DNA from: Dyella flagellata
Lineage (GTDB): Bacteria; Pseudomonadota; Gammaproteobacteria; Xanthomonadales; Rhodanobacteraceae
Assembly: GCF_030160275.1 (NCBI RefSeq)
Contig: NZ_BSOA01000003.1
Location: 327,937-391,936 of the forward strand
DNA: 64,000 nucleotides
Direction of reading: 5' to 3'
Positions 49,875 to 59,172 of this stretch are shown piece by piece. Position 1 is the stretch's first letter, and each line of letters begins with the position of its first letter. The notes beneath the pieces were generated by a model. It made no database searches. It had not been told where the DNA came from and worked only from the letters and a program-made list of their open reading frames with translations. The position numbers were made by a program, and so were the translations under genes.

Positions 49875-50339
49875 ATGAGTGCCGTACTCGACCGCCGTGC
49901 CGCATTGCTGCCAGGACGCTTCGAGTTCCTGATGGGACTGTATGCCGAAAACTACCATCGGCTGACGCGCCTGTTCGCTCCCGAGCAGCTGGAGCTTGGC
50001 GATTACGTGTCGGACGTCGACGACGGCCTTCCTGTGCATCTGGTGCTGCAGGAGCGCCATCCCTATACGTTGGAGCTTGAGCTGACCTACGGATTCGTCG
50101 ATGCGCAGACCGGTCGGCGCACGCCATCGGCGCAGTTGCGCATGTATAGCGACGCTCATGTCGCCGAGGCTTTGCATTGCCATCCCGGCCGCCACCTGTG
50201 GCAGGTGCTGGGGCCGTTTCCGCCCGCGCATTCGGTGTTCCAGCATCGGCTGCAGATGAACAGCTTCCTGACCCGTTGGCTCGAGTACCTGGCGGAGCAG
50301 GGGCATTCGGCGGGGACGCTGGAGCGTGTGGCCAAATAG
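49875..50339 (+). CDS. DUF1249 family protein (YqiB-like)
   Basis: This 154-residue protein has the DUF1249 pattern: an N-terminal helix LMGLYAENYHRLTRLF, beta strands HLVLQERHPYTLELELTYGF, LRMYSDAHVAEALHCHP and a C-terminal NSFLTRWLEYLAEQGH helix. E. coli YqiB is the model member, and function is unknown. It begins 19 bases after ppsR and is probably cotranscribed. A small hairpin (50346-50360) follows the stop. Confidence 0.88.
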   Translation: MSAVLDRRAALLPGRFEFLMGLYAENYHRLTRLFAPEQLELGDYVSDVDDGLPVHLVLQERHPYTLELELTYGFVDAQTGRRTPSAQLRMYSDAHVAEALHCHPGRHLWQVLGPFPPAHSVFQHRLQMNSFLTRWLEYLAEQGHSAGTLERVAK

Positions 50340-50455
50340 CGGCAGAGCCCCCAAGGGGCTAACGAGATTGTTACACGGCATTACAGCCGGGTTGGTCTGG
50401 CCCGTCCACGTGCGTATTCTCCAGCCTCGGAAGCAAAACCAGGTTGTTCAGGACG

Positions 50456-51025
50456 ATGCGAAACGAAAGGACGCGAAGCTGCAAATTCGCAAGCATGATG
50501 GTTGCTTTGCTAGGCATGACCTCATCGACCGCTTTTGCGCTTGATCTCTCGGCGGGCGGCGGTGATGGCGCGGCAGGAGGAAGCTTGGGCGGGCGGGTGA
50601 TCCCAGGGTTGGTGCGCGCCGACCTCGGCTATCTGCACACCGGCCGGGATCGCGGCGACGCTGATCTGTACTCGGGCGATCTTCTGTTCGCGCCCACCTT
50701 GCCGATTGTCCATCCCCAGGTGGGCATTCGCTACCAGTACCAGGATGCTCGCTATGGAAGCGGCAGCGGCTTGGGCTTGGGTGGTTCACTTTTCGTGGAC
50801 GTCTTCCCCAGGTTCCAGGTCGGGGTCTTTGGGTTCTACACCCCGGACAAGACGACCACTGGCGACCTTCGCAGCAGCACCGACTATGGCGCGCAAGCGA
50901 AGTTGCACGTTTTGGGGAGTCTGTCCGTCTCTGGTGGCTATCGCATTATGCGTAGCCATTTCGAGCATGGCGGCGACCATGATTTGTATCGTGGACCGAT
51001 GTTCAGCGTAGATCTTGGGCTGTAG
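50456..51025 (+). CDS. Putative outer membrane protein, YfaZ-like
   Basis: This 189-residue protein has a signal peptide (SMMVALLGMTSSTAFA) and a mature part with alternating hydrophobic/polar strands, many glycines and terminal aromatic or aliphatic residues (MFSVDLGL), as in small beta barrels. It resembles YfaZ-type proteins. The start is uncertain: ATG 50456 is used, ATG 50495 is the second choice, and a TTG at 50444 is unlikely. It stands alone before the tRNA operon, with which it converges. Confidence 0.68.
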   Translation: MRNERTRSCKFASMMVALLGMTSSTAFALDLSAGGGDGAAGGSLGGRVIPGLVRADLGYLHTGRDRGDADLYSGDLLFAPTLPIVHPQVGIRYQYQDARYGSGSGLGLGGSLFVDVFPRFQVGVFGFYTPDKTTTGDLRSSTDYGAQAKLHVLGSLSVSGGYRIMRSHFEHGGDHDLYRGPMFSVDLGL

Positions 51026-51101
51026 GTCGGGGTGCAAGCCTGCAGTGCCGAGACGGCGCCCCGTCTGTCAGCCGCAGTGAAAGCCGTTTTTCGCAGGCAA
51101 C

Positions 51102-51123
51102 AAAAAACCCGCGGGACGCGGGC
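51102..51123 (-). terminator. Terminator of the Ala-Glu-Asp tRNA operon
   Basis: The stem CCCGCG / CGCGGG with loop GGA is followed on the minus strand by six Ts, 13 bases past tRNA-Asp. Confidence 0.88.
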
Positions 51124-51135
51124 TTCTTGGAAAGG

Positions 51136-51212
51136 TGGCGGAGCGGACGGGACTCGAACCCGCGACCTCCGGCGTGACAGGCCAGCATTCTAACCGACTG
51201 AACTACCGCTCC
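51136..51212 (-). tRNA. tRNA-Asp (GTC), second copy
   Basis: A 77-base cloverleaf with CCA, identical in sequence to the tRNA-Asp at 37187-37263. Last gene of the minus-strand tRNA operon. Confidence 0.97.
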
Positions 51213-51296
51213 ACATTTTTGTACGTTTGTACTTACCTTACCTACCAGCGGCCAAATACTAAGTCCTTTTCCATTCCGCCTGCTGATCAGGTGAAA

Positions 51297-51372
51297 TGGC
51301 GTCCCCACGGGGATTCGAACCCCGGTCGCCACCGTGAAAGGGTGATGTCCTAGGCCTCTAGACGATGGGGAC
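51297..51372 (-). tRNA. tRNA-Glu (TTC)
   Basis: A 76-base cloverleaf with CCA; the anticodon loop CTTTCAC reads TTC. Middle gene of the operon. Confidence 0.97.
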
Positions 51373-51380
51373 GTGTATGT

Positions 51381-51456
<76 letters not shown>

Positions 51457-51473
51457 GCCGCTGGAAGCAAAAA

Positions 51474-51502
51474 AGAATAGGGTGGGTTCTGAATTCCGTC
51501 AA
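51474..51502 (-). promoter_or_regulatory. Promoter of the Ala-Glu-Asp tRNA operon
   Basis: On the minus strand TTGACG (51497-51502) and TATTCT (51474-51479) have a 17-base spacer, 17 bases before tRNA-Ala. Confidence 0.75.
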
Positions 51503-51564
51503 GCTTTTTTTAGAAAAAAGTTCATGGCGAGTGAACGTCACGCGCAAGCGTGACGGGATGAACT

Positions 51565-51638
51565 GTAGGCTGGGATGACAATCCCAGCATTGCCATGCAT
51601 GCCGTCCAAGCCATGCTGGGATTGTCATCCCAACCTAC
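51565..51638. repeat. REP-like palindromic element, copy 6
   Basis: GTAGGCTGGGATGACAATCC is paired with a right arm that differs by one base (CAACCTAC). The spacer itself contains GCATTGCCATGCATGCC. It lies between the divergent tRNA operon and the antiporter gene. Confidence 0.93.
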
Positions 51639-51690
51639 TGGATCGTTGCATCGGGTTAAGCTGTGCGCCGGGCATCTTCGTGGGTACGGC

Positions 51691-53457
51691 ATGCACGATA
51701 TCGGCTTCATTCGCGATCTGGCACTGGTGATGCTGGTGGCCGGCGCCACCACCATTCTGTTCCAGCGCTTGCGGCTGCCGGTGCTTCCCGGCTACATCCT
51801 TGCCGGCGTGGTGATCGGTCCGCATACGCCCGGAGTGCTGGTCGCCGATCCGCGCGCCATTACCGATATTTCCAATCTGGGCGTCGTGCTGCTGATGTTC
51901 ACGCTGGGGCTGGAATTCAGCGTACGCAAGCTGCGCCAGGTTGGTGGCATGGTCTTGCTGGTCACCGTGATCGAAGTGGGTTTCATGCTGTGGCTGGGGT
52001 ATCAGATCGGCTTGCTGTTCGGCTGGGGCGGCCGCAACGCGCTTTTTCTCGGCGCCATCGTGGCCTTGTCTTCCACCATGGTGGCGATGCGCGCGCTGGA
52101 AGAAAGCGGTTTTCGCCAATGGCCGTTTGCGCGCCTGGTGATCGGCATGCTGGTGGCCGAGGACATGCTTACCATCGTGCTGCTCACCTTGCTGTCGGCG
52201 ATCGCCATCAGCGGCACGGTGGAGACGGGAACCGCCTTCGCGCTGGTGGGGCATCTGGGTTTGTTTGTCGTGGCCGGCATGATCGTGGGCTTGTTGCTGT
52301 TGCCGCGGCTGGTGGATTACGTAGCGCGTTTCGATCGTGACGAAACCCTGCTGGTCAGTGTGCTGGGCATTTGTTTCGGCACCAGCCTGCTGGCCGCATG
52401 GCTGGGTTTCAGCGTGGCGCTCGGCGCTTTCCTGGCCGGTGCGGTGGTGGCTGAAGCGCACAGTGCTTCGCGCATCGTGCATTTGGTCGAGCCGCTGCGT
52501 GACATGTTTGCCGCACTGTTTTTCGTGGCGATCGGCTTGAAGATCGATCCGGCCCAGCTCGTGCACTATGCGCTGCCCGCCCTGCTGATCGCCTTGACGG
52601 TGATGCTAGGTAAAAGCATGGTTTGCAGCGCGGGCATGTTCTTGATTGGCCATGATCTGCGCACTTCGCTACGCGCAGGCCTTTGCATGGCGCAGATCGG
52701 CGAATTCTCGTTCGTGATCGCCACGCTTGGACTCACGCTGCACGCGGTGGACGATTTCATTTATCCGACCGCGGTGGCGACCGCATTGATCTGCATGGTG
52801 ACTTCGCCATATCTGTTGCGTTGCGCTGATCTGCTGGCCAACGCAGGCAAGCGCGTGCTGCCGCGACCGTTGCAGCTGGTGATCACCAGCTACAGCGGCT
52901 GGCTGGAAAATTTGCGTCCTGTCGACGAGAACGCGGTGCTGGCGCACATGTTTCGCCGGCTGCTTTGGCATATCGCGGTAAACATTGCGCTCGTCGTGAC
53001 GCTGTTCGTGATCGGTGCCTACGTCAACGCGCACAACGCTGCCTGGTTCGAACACTGGGGACTTGATCGCGACACGCGCCACTCGGTGATCTGGGCCTGC
53101 GCACTGTTTCTGTCGCTGCCTTTATTGATCGCGGTGTATCGCAAGGCCGAGGCCTTGGGGATGCTGTTGGCGGAACTGGGCATACGAGAGCGGTTCGCCG
53201 GCTCGTATACGCAGGCGATCCGGCAGGTTCTTGCGAAGCTGATTCCACTGGCGACGCTGCTGGTCCTGGCCCTGCTGGTTGGCATCTTGGGCTCGACCAT
53301 TTTGCCACCGCGCGGCGTGGCGCTTTCGCTGGTCGCGGTATGCGTGTTTCTTGCCGTCATTCTTTGGCGAGGTCTGGTGAAGATGCATGCAAGACTGCAG
53401 GCGGCGCTACGGGAAACGCTGGAAAAGCCTTCATCTTCTCCTAACGAACCGAGCTGA
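51691..53457 (+). CDS. CPA2-family cation:proton antiporter (KefB/YbaL-like)
   Basis: This 588-residue membrane protein has about 12 hydrophobic segments in the first 390 residues, with the family motifs LPGYILAGVVIGPHTPG, GLEFSVRKLRQVGG, and the acidic transport-site region VAEDMLTIVLL. Unlike KefB/KefC or YbaL there is no C-terminal TrkA-N nucleotide-binding domain; the C-terminal part has further membrane helices and a cytoplasmic tail. Exchanged ion (K+ or Na+) cannot be told. The start MHDIGFIRDLA at 51691 is chosen. Confidence 0.88.
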   Translation: MHDIGFIRDLALVMLVAGATTILFQRLRLPVLPGYILAGVVIGPHTPGVLVADPRAITDISNLGVVLLMFTLGLEFSVRKLRQVGGMVLLVTVIEVGFMLWLGYQIGLLFGWGGRNALFLGAIVALSSTMVAMRALEESGFRQWPFARLVIGMLVAEDMLTIVLLTLLSAIAISGTVETGTAFALVGHLGLFVVAGMIVGLLLLPRLVDYVARFDRDETLLVSVLGICFGTSLLAAWLGFSVALGAFLAGAVVAEAHSASRIVHLVEPLRDMFAALFFVAIGLKIDPAQLVHYALPALLIALTVMLGKSMVCSAGMFLIGHDLRTSLRAGLCMAQIGEFSFVIATLGLTLHAVDDFIYPTAVATALICMVTSPYLLRCADLLANAGKRVLPRPLQLVITSYSGWLENLRPVDENAVLAHMFRRLLWHIAVNIALVVTLFVIGAYVNAHNAAWFEHWGLDRDTRHSVIWACALFLSLPLLIAVYRKAEALGMLLAELGIRERFAGSYTQAIRQVLAKLIPLATLLVLALLVGILGSTILPPRGVALSLVAVCVFLAVILWRGLVKMHARLQAALRETLEKPSSSPNEPS

Positions 53458-53483
53458 ATGAGGCGCTGCGCACAGGCCGGCCT

Positions 53484-53510
53484 GAACTTTTCGGGGGGTG
53501 GGCGGTCAAC
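53484..53510 (+). promoter_or_regulatory. Sigma-E-type promoter of the FKBP isomerase gene
   Basis: GAACTT (53484-53489), a 16-base spacer, and TCAAC (53506-53510) match the RpoE consensus GAACTT-N16-TCnnA only in part at the -10. The spacer shares TCGGGG and GG flanks with the rpoE promoter at 62342. The leader to 53625 carries a 7-bp hairpin at 53582-53598. Confidence 0.6.
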
Positions 53511-53625
53511 TACGAATCGTCGTTGCCAAGACCGGACTGGACACCGCACAATGCGGGGCCAGCCTCCATGTGGGGGGAGGTCCGGCGTGGCACGCCGGCA
53601 AATCCAAAGACTTAGGGAGTTCCGA

Positions 53626-54408
53626 ATGAAGCATTTTCTGCGACCCACGCTGACTGCGGCCGCGCTGGCCGTTGCGCTGGGCATCACCGCTGGCGCGCAG
53701 GCCCAGACGTCCAGTACCGCAGCCACCGGTACGGTCGACAAGGCCAAGGCCAGCGAGATCATGGGCTATCAGCTGGCCGGCCAGATCCCCGGACCGATGC
53801 GCGAGCTGGTGGACCCGGCGACCGTGGGTCGCGCGGTGACCGCCGCACTGAGCGGCCAGAAGCCGAGCATGTCCGAAGCGGAAGCCTCCACGGTGTGGAA
53901 GGGCTTCATCGCGCAGGCCGAAGCCAAGGGCAAAGCGGAATTTGACGCCCAGTCGGCCAAGAACAAGGCTGAAGGCGATGCTTTCCTGGCCAAGAACAAG
54001 AGCGCCGCGGGTGTGAAGACGACCGCTTCCGGCCTGCAGTACCAGGTGGTCTCCCAGGGCACCGGCGCCCGTCCGGGTCCGAATGACACCGTGAAGGTGA
54101 ACTACAAGGGCACCCTGGTGAACGGCGAAGTGTTCGACAGCTCCGAGAAGAACAACCCGCCGGGGCCGACCGCGATTCCGCTTGCCCGCGTGATCCCGGG
54201 CTTCCGCGAAGGCCTGCAGCTGATGCAAGTGGGCGGCCACTACAAGCTCTTCATCCCGCCGAACCTCGCCTACGGTTCGGAGCCGCGTGGCCCGATGCCG
54301 CCGAACGCCACGCTGATCTTCGACGTGACCCTGGTGAGCACCGGCCCGACGCCGGCCAGTGCCAGCGCCCCGCAGGGCGGCGGCGAAGGCGAGGGCAGCG
54401 GCAAGTAA
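53626..54408 (+). CDS. fkpA: Periplasmic FKBP-type peptidyl-prolyl isomerase (FkpA/Mip-like)
   Basis: This 260-residue protein has a signal peptide ending AGAQAQ, an N-terminal helical dimerisation region (about 30-125) and a C-terminal FKBP domain with VKVNYKGTLVNGEVFDSS, ARVIPGFREGLQLMQVGGHYKLFIPPNLAYG and NATLIFDVTLV. A Gly/Ser/Ala-rich tail follows. It folds envelope proteins and works as a chaperone. A sigma-E-like promoter upstream fits envelope-stress control, and a terminator follows. Confidence 0.93.
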   Translation: MKHFLRPTLTAAALAVALGITAGAQAQTSSTAATGTVDKAKASEIMGYQLAGQIPGPMRELVDPATVGRAVTAALSGQKPSMSEAEASTVWKGFIAQAEAKGKAEFDAQSAKNKAEGDAFLAKNKSAAGVKTTASGLQYQVVSQGTGARPGPNDTVKVNYKGTLVNGEVFDSSEKNNPPGPTAIPLARVIPGFREGLQLMQVGGHYKLFIPPNLAYGSEPRGPMPPNATLIFDVTLVSTGPTPASASAPQGGGEGEGSGK

Positions 54409-54437
54409 TTGCCTGGCTGCACGCGTGTGTTGCATGA

Positions 54438-54470
54438 ACGGGGCGCGAACGATCGCGCCCCGTTTGCGTT
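54438..54470 (+). terminator. Terminator of the FKBP gene
   Basis: An 11-bp perfect stem ACGGGGCGCGA / TCGCGCCCCGT with loop ACGA is followed by TTGCGTT. Confidence 0.75.
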
Positions 54471-54561
54471 ACAGAGCGACAAGCGCTTGTGTCTTTGACA
54501 CGGGCGTTTCTTTTGACACTGTTAGAATTCACGCCCCTCAACAAGGCGTTGACCCGATACG

Positions 54562-55911
54562 ATGAAAGTCACCATTTTTGGTACCGGCTATGTGGGCCTG
54601 GTTACCGGAGCCTGCCTGGCCGAGATGGGTAACCATGTCGTTTGCGTCGATATCGATGAAGGCAAGGTTGCTCGCCTTGGCCGTGGCGAGATACCGATCT
54701 TCGAACCAGGCCTCGAGCCGATCGTGCGACGCAATCACGCCAACGGGCAGCTCGAGTTCACCACCGATGCGGCATCAGCGGTCGCGCATGCGCAAATCAT
54801 CTTCATCGCCGTGGGTACGCCGCCGGACGAAGACGGCAGCGCGGACCTGCAATATGTGTTGAGCGTGGCCCGTTCCGTCGGGCGGCATCTGGATCGTTAT
54901 GCGGTGATCGTCAACAAGTCCACGGTTCCCGTAGGCACCGCCGATCGCGTGCGCGACGCGGTGGCCGGGGAACTGGCCGCGCGTGGCTCGTCCGTGGAAT
55001 TCGACGTGGCGTCCAACCCTGAATTCCTGAAGGAAGGCGACGCGGTGGAAGACTGCCTGCGCCCCGATCGCATCGTGATCGGCAGCTCCAGCGAACGCGC
55101 CATCGGCTTGCTGCGCAAGTTGTATGCGCCGTTCAATCGCAGCCACGATCGCACCGTGGTCATGGATGTGCGTTCGGCCGAGCTTACCAAGTACGCGGCC
55201 AATGCCATGCTGGCCACCAAGATCAGCTTCATGAACGAGATCGCCAACATCGCCGAGCGCGTTGGCGCCGATGTCGAATGGGTGCGCCAGGGCATCGGCT
55301 CGGATCCGCGCATCGGCTATCACTTCATCTATCCGGGCGCCGGCTACGGTGGATCGTGCTTTCCCAAGGACGTCCAGGCGCTGGAGCGCACCGCGCGCGC
55401 GGTGGGCTACAACGCGCGCCTGCTTGGGGCAGTCGAGGCAGTCAATGGCGACCAGAAGGTCAAGCTGTTCGATTTCATCCAGCGGCATTTCGACGGCAAC
55501 GTGCGCGGGCGAACGATCGCCTTGTGGGGACTGGCGTTCAAGCCCAACACGGACGACATGCGCGAGGCTTCCAGCCGGCGCTTGATGGAGACGCTGTGGG
55601 AAGCCGGTGCCATGGTGCGTGCGTTCGATCCGGAGGCGCGCGAGGAGACCCGGCGCCTGTACGGTGAACGCGGTGATTTGGTGCTGTGCGACAGTGCGTA
55701 TCAGACCCTGGACGGCGCCGATGCGCTGGCGATCATCACCGAATGGAAAGCGTTTCGAAGCCCCGATTTCGCGCGCATCCGTAGCATGCTGAAAGAGCCG
55801 GTCATTTTCGACGGGCGTAACATGTACGAGCCCGCCGTAGTGGAAGATGCTGGTTTGGCGTACTACGGCATCGGCCGCGGGCGCAGTGTGCTACGCCCGG
55901 AAGTGTCATGA
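54562..55911 (+). CDS. ugd: UDP-glucose 6-dehydrogenase
   Basis: This 449-residue enzyme oxidises UDP-glucose to UDP-glucuronate with two NAD. It has the N-terminal NAD-binding [11 protein letters not shown], the catalytic Cys266 in GGSCFPKD, the lysine region [11 protein letters not shown] and a C-terminal UDP-binding domain ([15 protein letters not shown]). The product feeds exopolysaccharide and lipid A or LPS sugar synthesis; no such cluster is adjacent. It overlaps slyX by four bases. Confidence 0.97.
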   Translation: MKVTIFGTGYVGLVTGACLAEMGNHVVCVDIDEGKVARLGRGEIPIFEPGLEPIVRRNHANGQLEFTTDAASAVAHAQIIFIAVGTPPDEDGSADLQYVLSVARSVGRHLDRYAVIVNKSTVPVGTADRVRDAVAGELAARGSSVEFDVASNPEFLKEGDAVEDCLRPDRIVIGSSSERAIGLLRKLYAPFNRSHDRTVVMDVRSAELTKYAANAMLATKISFMNEIANIAERVGADVEWVRQGIGSDPRIGYHFIYPGAGYGGSCFPKDVQALERTARAVGYNARLLGAVEAVNGDQKVKLFDFIQRHFDGNVRGRTIALWGLAFKPNTDDMREASSRRLMETLWEAGAMVRAFDPEAREETRRLYGERGDLVLCDSAYQTLDGADALAIITEWKAFRSPDFARIRSMLKEPVIFDGRNMYEPAVVEDAGLAYYGIGRGRSVLRPEVS

Positions 55912-56120
55912 GCCATACTGAGCAGCGTCTTACGGAGCTGGAAGTCCGGCTCGCTTTTATCGATGATGCGGTCCAGGCATTGGTGGCTGCCGATGCGGAA
56001 CAATCGCTGCGCATCGTGACGCTGGAACGCCTGGTACGCGATCTGCGTAGCGAGTTGGAAGCGGTGCGTCTCGGGCAGGCGCCCGATGCGCACAGCGAGC
56101 CGCCGCCGCCTCATTATTGA
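55908..56120 (+). CDS. slyX: SlyX family protein
   Basis: This 70-residue coiled-coil protein has the SlyX pattern: [19 protein letters not shown], then a heptad region [17 protein letters not shown] and a short Pro/His-rich end PPPPHY. Function is unknown; in E. coli it lies near slyD. Its ATG overlaps the ugd stop (ATGA), so it is coupled to it here. Confidence 0.9.
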   Translation: MSHTEQRLTELEVRLAFIDDAVQALVAADAEQSLRIVTLERLVRDLRSELEAVRLGQAPDAHSEPPPPHY

Positions 56121-56153
56121 TAGAACGCAACACGTAACACTGGATTTTCGATC

Positions 56154-56720
56154 ATGGTCGATTCATTACGAGATCAGCTCCTGAAGAGCGGCATCGTCAA
56201 GCAGCTCAAGGACGAAAAACGCCAGCAGCAGCCTGCGCCCAAGCCGAATGCCGCCTTCGCCGGGGGCAAGCCGCCGCATAAACCGCCGCACCAGCCGAAA
56301 CCTGCCCGCAGCGGCGAGATTGACCTGGCCAAGGCCTATGCCATTCGCGCGCAGACCGAGGCGCAGGAGCGCAAGCGTGCCGAACAGGAAGCGGCCGAGT
56401 TGGCGCGCATCAAGCGCGAGCGCAAGGCGAAAGTACAGCAGCTGCTTGAAGGCCAGGCGCTGAACAAAGCCGATGTCGATCAGGTGCGTCACTTCGAATA
56501 CGGCGGAAAGATCCGCCGGGTACATGTGGACACCCACCAACTTGCCGACCTCAACGCCGGCAAGTTGGGCGTTGTGCAAAACGCAGGGCGTTATGTGCTG
56601 GTCACGCAGGCAGTGGCAGAGCAGGTGCGGGAGGTCGATCCGCACCTGGTGGCCTTGCTGGTGAATCCGGCGGCCGTGGGTGTGGACGAGGACGGCATTC
56701 CCGACGATTTGATGTGGTGA
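56154..56720 (+). CDS. DUF2058 family protein (YaiL-like)
   Basis: This 188-residue protein has the DUF2058 layout: N-terminal SLRDQLLKSGIVKQLKDEKRQQ, a Pro/Lys-rich segment, a charged helix rich in Lys, Arg, Glu and Ala (to about 105), and a C-terminal domain with FEYGGKIRRVHVD and a terminal PDDLMW. These proteins are described as nucleoid- or polysaccharide-associated in older annotation, without firm function. It starts 34 bases after slyX and ends at a REP-like palindrome. Confidence 0.9.
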   Translation: MVDSLRDQLLKSGIVKQLKDEKRQQQPAPKPNAAFAGGKPPHKPPHQPKPARSGEIDLAKAYAIRAQTEAQERKRAEQEAAELARIKRERKAKVQQLLEGQALNKADVDQVRHFEYGGKIRRVHVDTHQLADLNAGKLGVVQNAGRYVLVTQAVAEQVREVDPHLVALLVNPAAVGVDEDGIPDDLMW

Positions 56721-56721
56721 T

Positions 56722-56790
56722 GCAGGCTGGGATGAGCATCCCAGCTCCCCACGCGGTGTCCCTATGCTGGGATTTCATCCCAGCCTACGC
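56722..56790. repeat. REP-like palindromic element, copy 7
   Basis: The arms GGCTGGGATGAGCATCCCAG and GCTGGGATTTCATCCCAGCC sit between convergent DUF2058 and the FadJ-like gene. The right arm overlaps the final codon and stop of the FadJ-like gene. Confidence 0.9.
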
Positions 56791-58863
56791 GATCGCGACG
56801 TCGAACTCCTCTTGCGGCTTCAACGCCGGGTGGTCCCAACCATGCTTGGGTGTGAAACGCTCGCCATGGCGTTTGGCCAGCGAGTCGAGTTTCTGGCGCA
56901 CTTTCTCCGCACCCTCGTCGCGCACGAACTGGATGGGGCCGCCACGGAAGGGCGCAAAGCCGGTGCCGAAGATCACGCCGGCATCTAGCAGGTCGGCATC
57001 GTCCACCACGTTGTCGCTCAGGCAGGCGACCGCCTCATTGACCATCGCCAGGATCATGCGATCGCGCACGTCCGGCGGTGGCGTGTAGTCCGGGTCCACC
57101 TGTGGCTTCTGCGGCTTGCCGTCCTGCCAGGTGTACAGGCCCTGGCCGTCCTTTTTGCCGCGTTTGCCGGCTTCGAGTTTTTCCTCCAGGCCCGGTGGAA
57201 GCTCCAGGCCCAGGAACGGCGCCAGCTCCTTGCCGACCGAGGCGCATACGTCCAGGCCCACGGTGTCGGCCAGTTCGATCGGCCCCATCGGCATGCCGAA
57301 GGCCTTCGCTTCCCGGTCGAGCACCGGTCCTGGCACGCCTTCCTTGTACAGGCGCAGCGCTTCCAGCAGGTAAGGCATCAGGATGCGGTTGACCAGGAAG
57401 CCTGGCGTACCCTTGACCGCCACCGGCAATTTGCCGATCGCTTTGCAGAAGGCCAGCGCCCGTTTTTCGATGGCTGGGTCAAGGCGATCGTGACGCACCA
57501 CTTCCACCAGCGGCATCTGTGCCACCGGGTTGAAAAAATGCAGACCCAGGAAGCGCTGCGGCGCTTGCAGGGATTTGCGCAGTTCATCCAGTGGCAGGGA
57601 TGAGGTATTGGTGGCCAGGATGCCATTGCCTTGGCTCAGTTGCGGCTCCATCGTCGCGTAAAGCGCTTCCTTTGCTTCCGGGTTTTCGAAGATCGCTTCG
57701 ATGGCAAGGTCGGCCTGCGCGACGCCAGCGCCTTCCACGTCAGCGCGTAGGCGCTTGCGCGCTTCGGCCACCTTGTCGGGTGTTTTCAGTTTTTTCTCGT
57801 ACAGCGCCTGGGCGCGATCCAGTGCGGGCTGGATCCATTTCATCTCGCGATCCTGCAGCGTGACCTCGAACCCTTTGAGCGCCGCCCATGCCGCGATATC
57901 GCCACCCATGACGCCGGCGCCCACCACGTGTACGTGATGAATAGCTGCGTCGATGCCGCCGCCCTGACCCTTCAGGCGTTCCTGCAAAAAGAAGATGCGG
58001 ATCAGGTTGCGTGCGGTGGAGGTTTCCGCCAGCTTGGCGACCGAGCGCGCTTCCAGTTTCAGGCGTTGCTGGATGTTGTTGCCGCCGCGCTTCCACACAT
58101 CGATCAAGGCGAAGGGGGCGGGGTAGTGTTCCTTGCGTACCTTCGCCGCCGTCTGTTTGATCACCATCGGCGCCAGGATCTGGCGTGCCAGCCAGGTGTT
58201 GCTGATCCATGCCGTCGCACGCCGCGCGAACGGTTGGGCATGGGGATGGCGCAGCAGGGCGCGTGCTTCGGCCATCAGCTCATCCGCCCGGGCCAGCCGG
58301 TCGACCACGCCCAAACTCTTGGCCTTGCGGGCAGACAAGGCTTTGCCTGTCAGCATCAGGGGCAATGCCTCGGCCGCGCCGATCAGGCGTGGCAGGCGGG
58401 CGGAGCCACCCCAGCCGGGATGGATGCCCAGCATCACTTCCGGCAGCCCGATGCGGGTTTTCTCGTCGTCCGTGGCGATGCGCTGGCGGCAGGCCAGGAT
58501 CAGCTCGGTGCCACCGCCCATGCAGGCGCCATGCACGGCGGCCACGGTAGGGCAGGGCAGGCGCGCCAGCGCTTCAAACACTCGCTGGCCATTCTCGATG
58601 TTCTCCAGCACCGTGCCCTGCCTGGCGTATTCGACGAATTCCTTGATATCGGCGCCGACGGCGAACCCGTTCGCCTTGGCCGAATGGATGATGACCCCGG
58701 CGGGCTTTTCGATCGCCAGCCGCTCCACGATCTGCCCTAGCTCATCCAGCACTTCGCGCGAGATGGCGTTGACCCCGCTTTGGGCGCGATCCAGGGTGAG
58801 GGTAACGATGCCGCTGTCATCCAGGCTCGTTTTCCAGTGATTGAAGCGCAATCCTTCGAACAT
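56785..58863 (-). CDS. fadJ: FadJ-like enoyl-CoA hydratase / 3-hydroxyacyl-CoA dehydrogenase
   Basis: This 692-residue bifunctional beta-oxidation enzyme has an N-terminal crotonase domain (HGACMGGGTELILAC, IGLPEVMLGIHPGWGGS with the catalytic Glu residues), an NAD-binding domain at about 310-490 (VVGAGVMGGDIAAWAA, ATNTSSL, GLHFFNPV) and C-terminal dehydrogenase domains (FLVNRILMPYLLEA). The start MFEGLRFNHW at 58863 is preferred over 58932. No thiolase gene (fadI/fadA) is adjacent, so its partner is elsewhere. The stop codon lies inside a REP-like element. Confidence 0.93.
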   Translation of the reverse strand: MFEGLRFNHWKTSLDDSGIVTLTLDRAQSGVNAISREVLDELGQIVERLAIEKPAGVIIHSAKANGFAVGADIKEFVEYARQGTVLENIENGQRVFEALARLPCPTVAAVHGACMGGGTELILACRQRIATDDEKTRIGLPEVMLGIHPGWGGSARLPRLIGAAEALPLMLTGKALSARKAKSLGVVDRLARADELMAEARALLRHPHAQPFARRATAWISNTWLARQILAPMVIKQTAAKVRKEHYPAPFALIDVWKRGGNNIQQRLKLEARSVAKLAETSTARNLIRIFFLQERLKGQGGGIDAAIHHVHVVGAGVMGGDIAAWAALKGFEVTLQDREMKWIQPALDRAQALYEKKLKTPDKVAEARKRLRADVEGAGVAQADLAIEAIFENPEAKEALYATMEPQLSQGNGILATNTSSLPLDELRKSLQAPQRFLGLHFFNPVAQMPLVEVVRHDRLDPAIEKRALAFCKAIGKLPVAVKGTPGFLVNRILMPYLLEALRLYKEGVPGPVLDREAKAFGMPMGPIELADTVGLDVCASVGKELAPFLGLELPPGLEEKLEAGKRGKKDGQGLYTWQDGKPQKPQVDPDYTPPPDVRDRMILAMVNEAVACLSDNVVDDADLLDAGVIFGTGFAPFRGGPIQFVRDEGAEKVRQKLDSLAKRHGERFTPKHGWDHPALKPQEEFDVAIA

Positions 58864-58956
58864 GGGGGCATAGGGGATGGCCGGGAGACCTGCACCATAC
58901 CGTTCCGCCGCGATGATTGCGAGACGCACCATTCGGAAGGGTATTGGGAGGGCAGC

Positions 58957-59077
58957 CTAGGGATGCTCTGATCTATTCCACGTGCCCGGCATGACGTCCA
59001 GAAGGCCCGCAGGGCGTGCCGCGCGGCGCGCATACAGTGCGGTGACGGGTACGTGGAATAGATCAGAGCATCCCTAG
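58957..59077. mobile_element. MITE-like element with 27-bp perfect terminal inverted repeats
   Basis: CTAGGGATGCTCTGATCTATTCCACGT-type ends at 58957-58983 and 59051-59077 are exact reverse complements; with one mismatch the similarity runs several bases further inwards. The 67-base core is GC-rich. The right half matches 136-186 at the window start. There is no coding capacity. It fills most of the 309-base divergent gap between the FadJ-like gene and the next gene; the rest holds nothing I can name. Confidence 0.85.
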
Positions 59078-59172
59078 GGTATGCCGCATGGATCACGCCT
59101 CAGTCATCCGGCTATTGCGCTTCGCGTACGACTGCGTAACGTACGAGATGCGACGACTTCCCTTTGGGCGGT

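Noticed and set aside
54495-54533. Sigma-70 promoter of ugd using TTGACA at 54495 or 54511
   Set aside because: Spacing to the TAGAAT-like -10 is 22 or 4 bases, neither acceptable, so no promoter was called.
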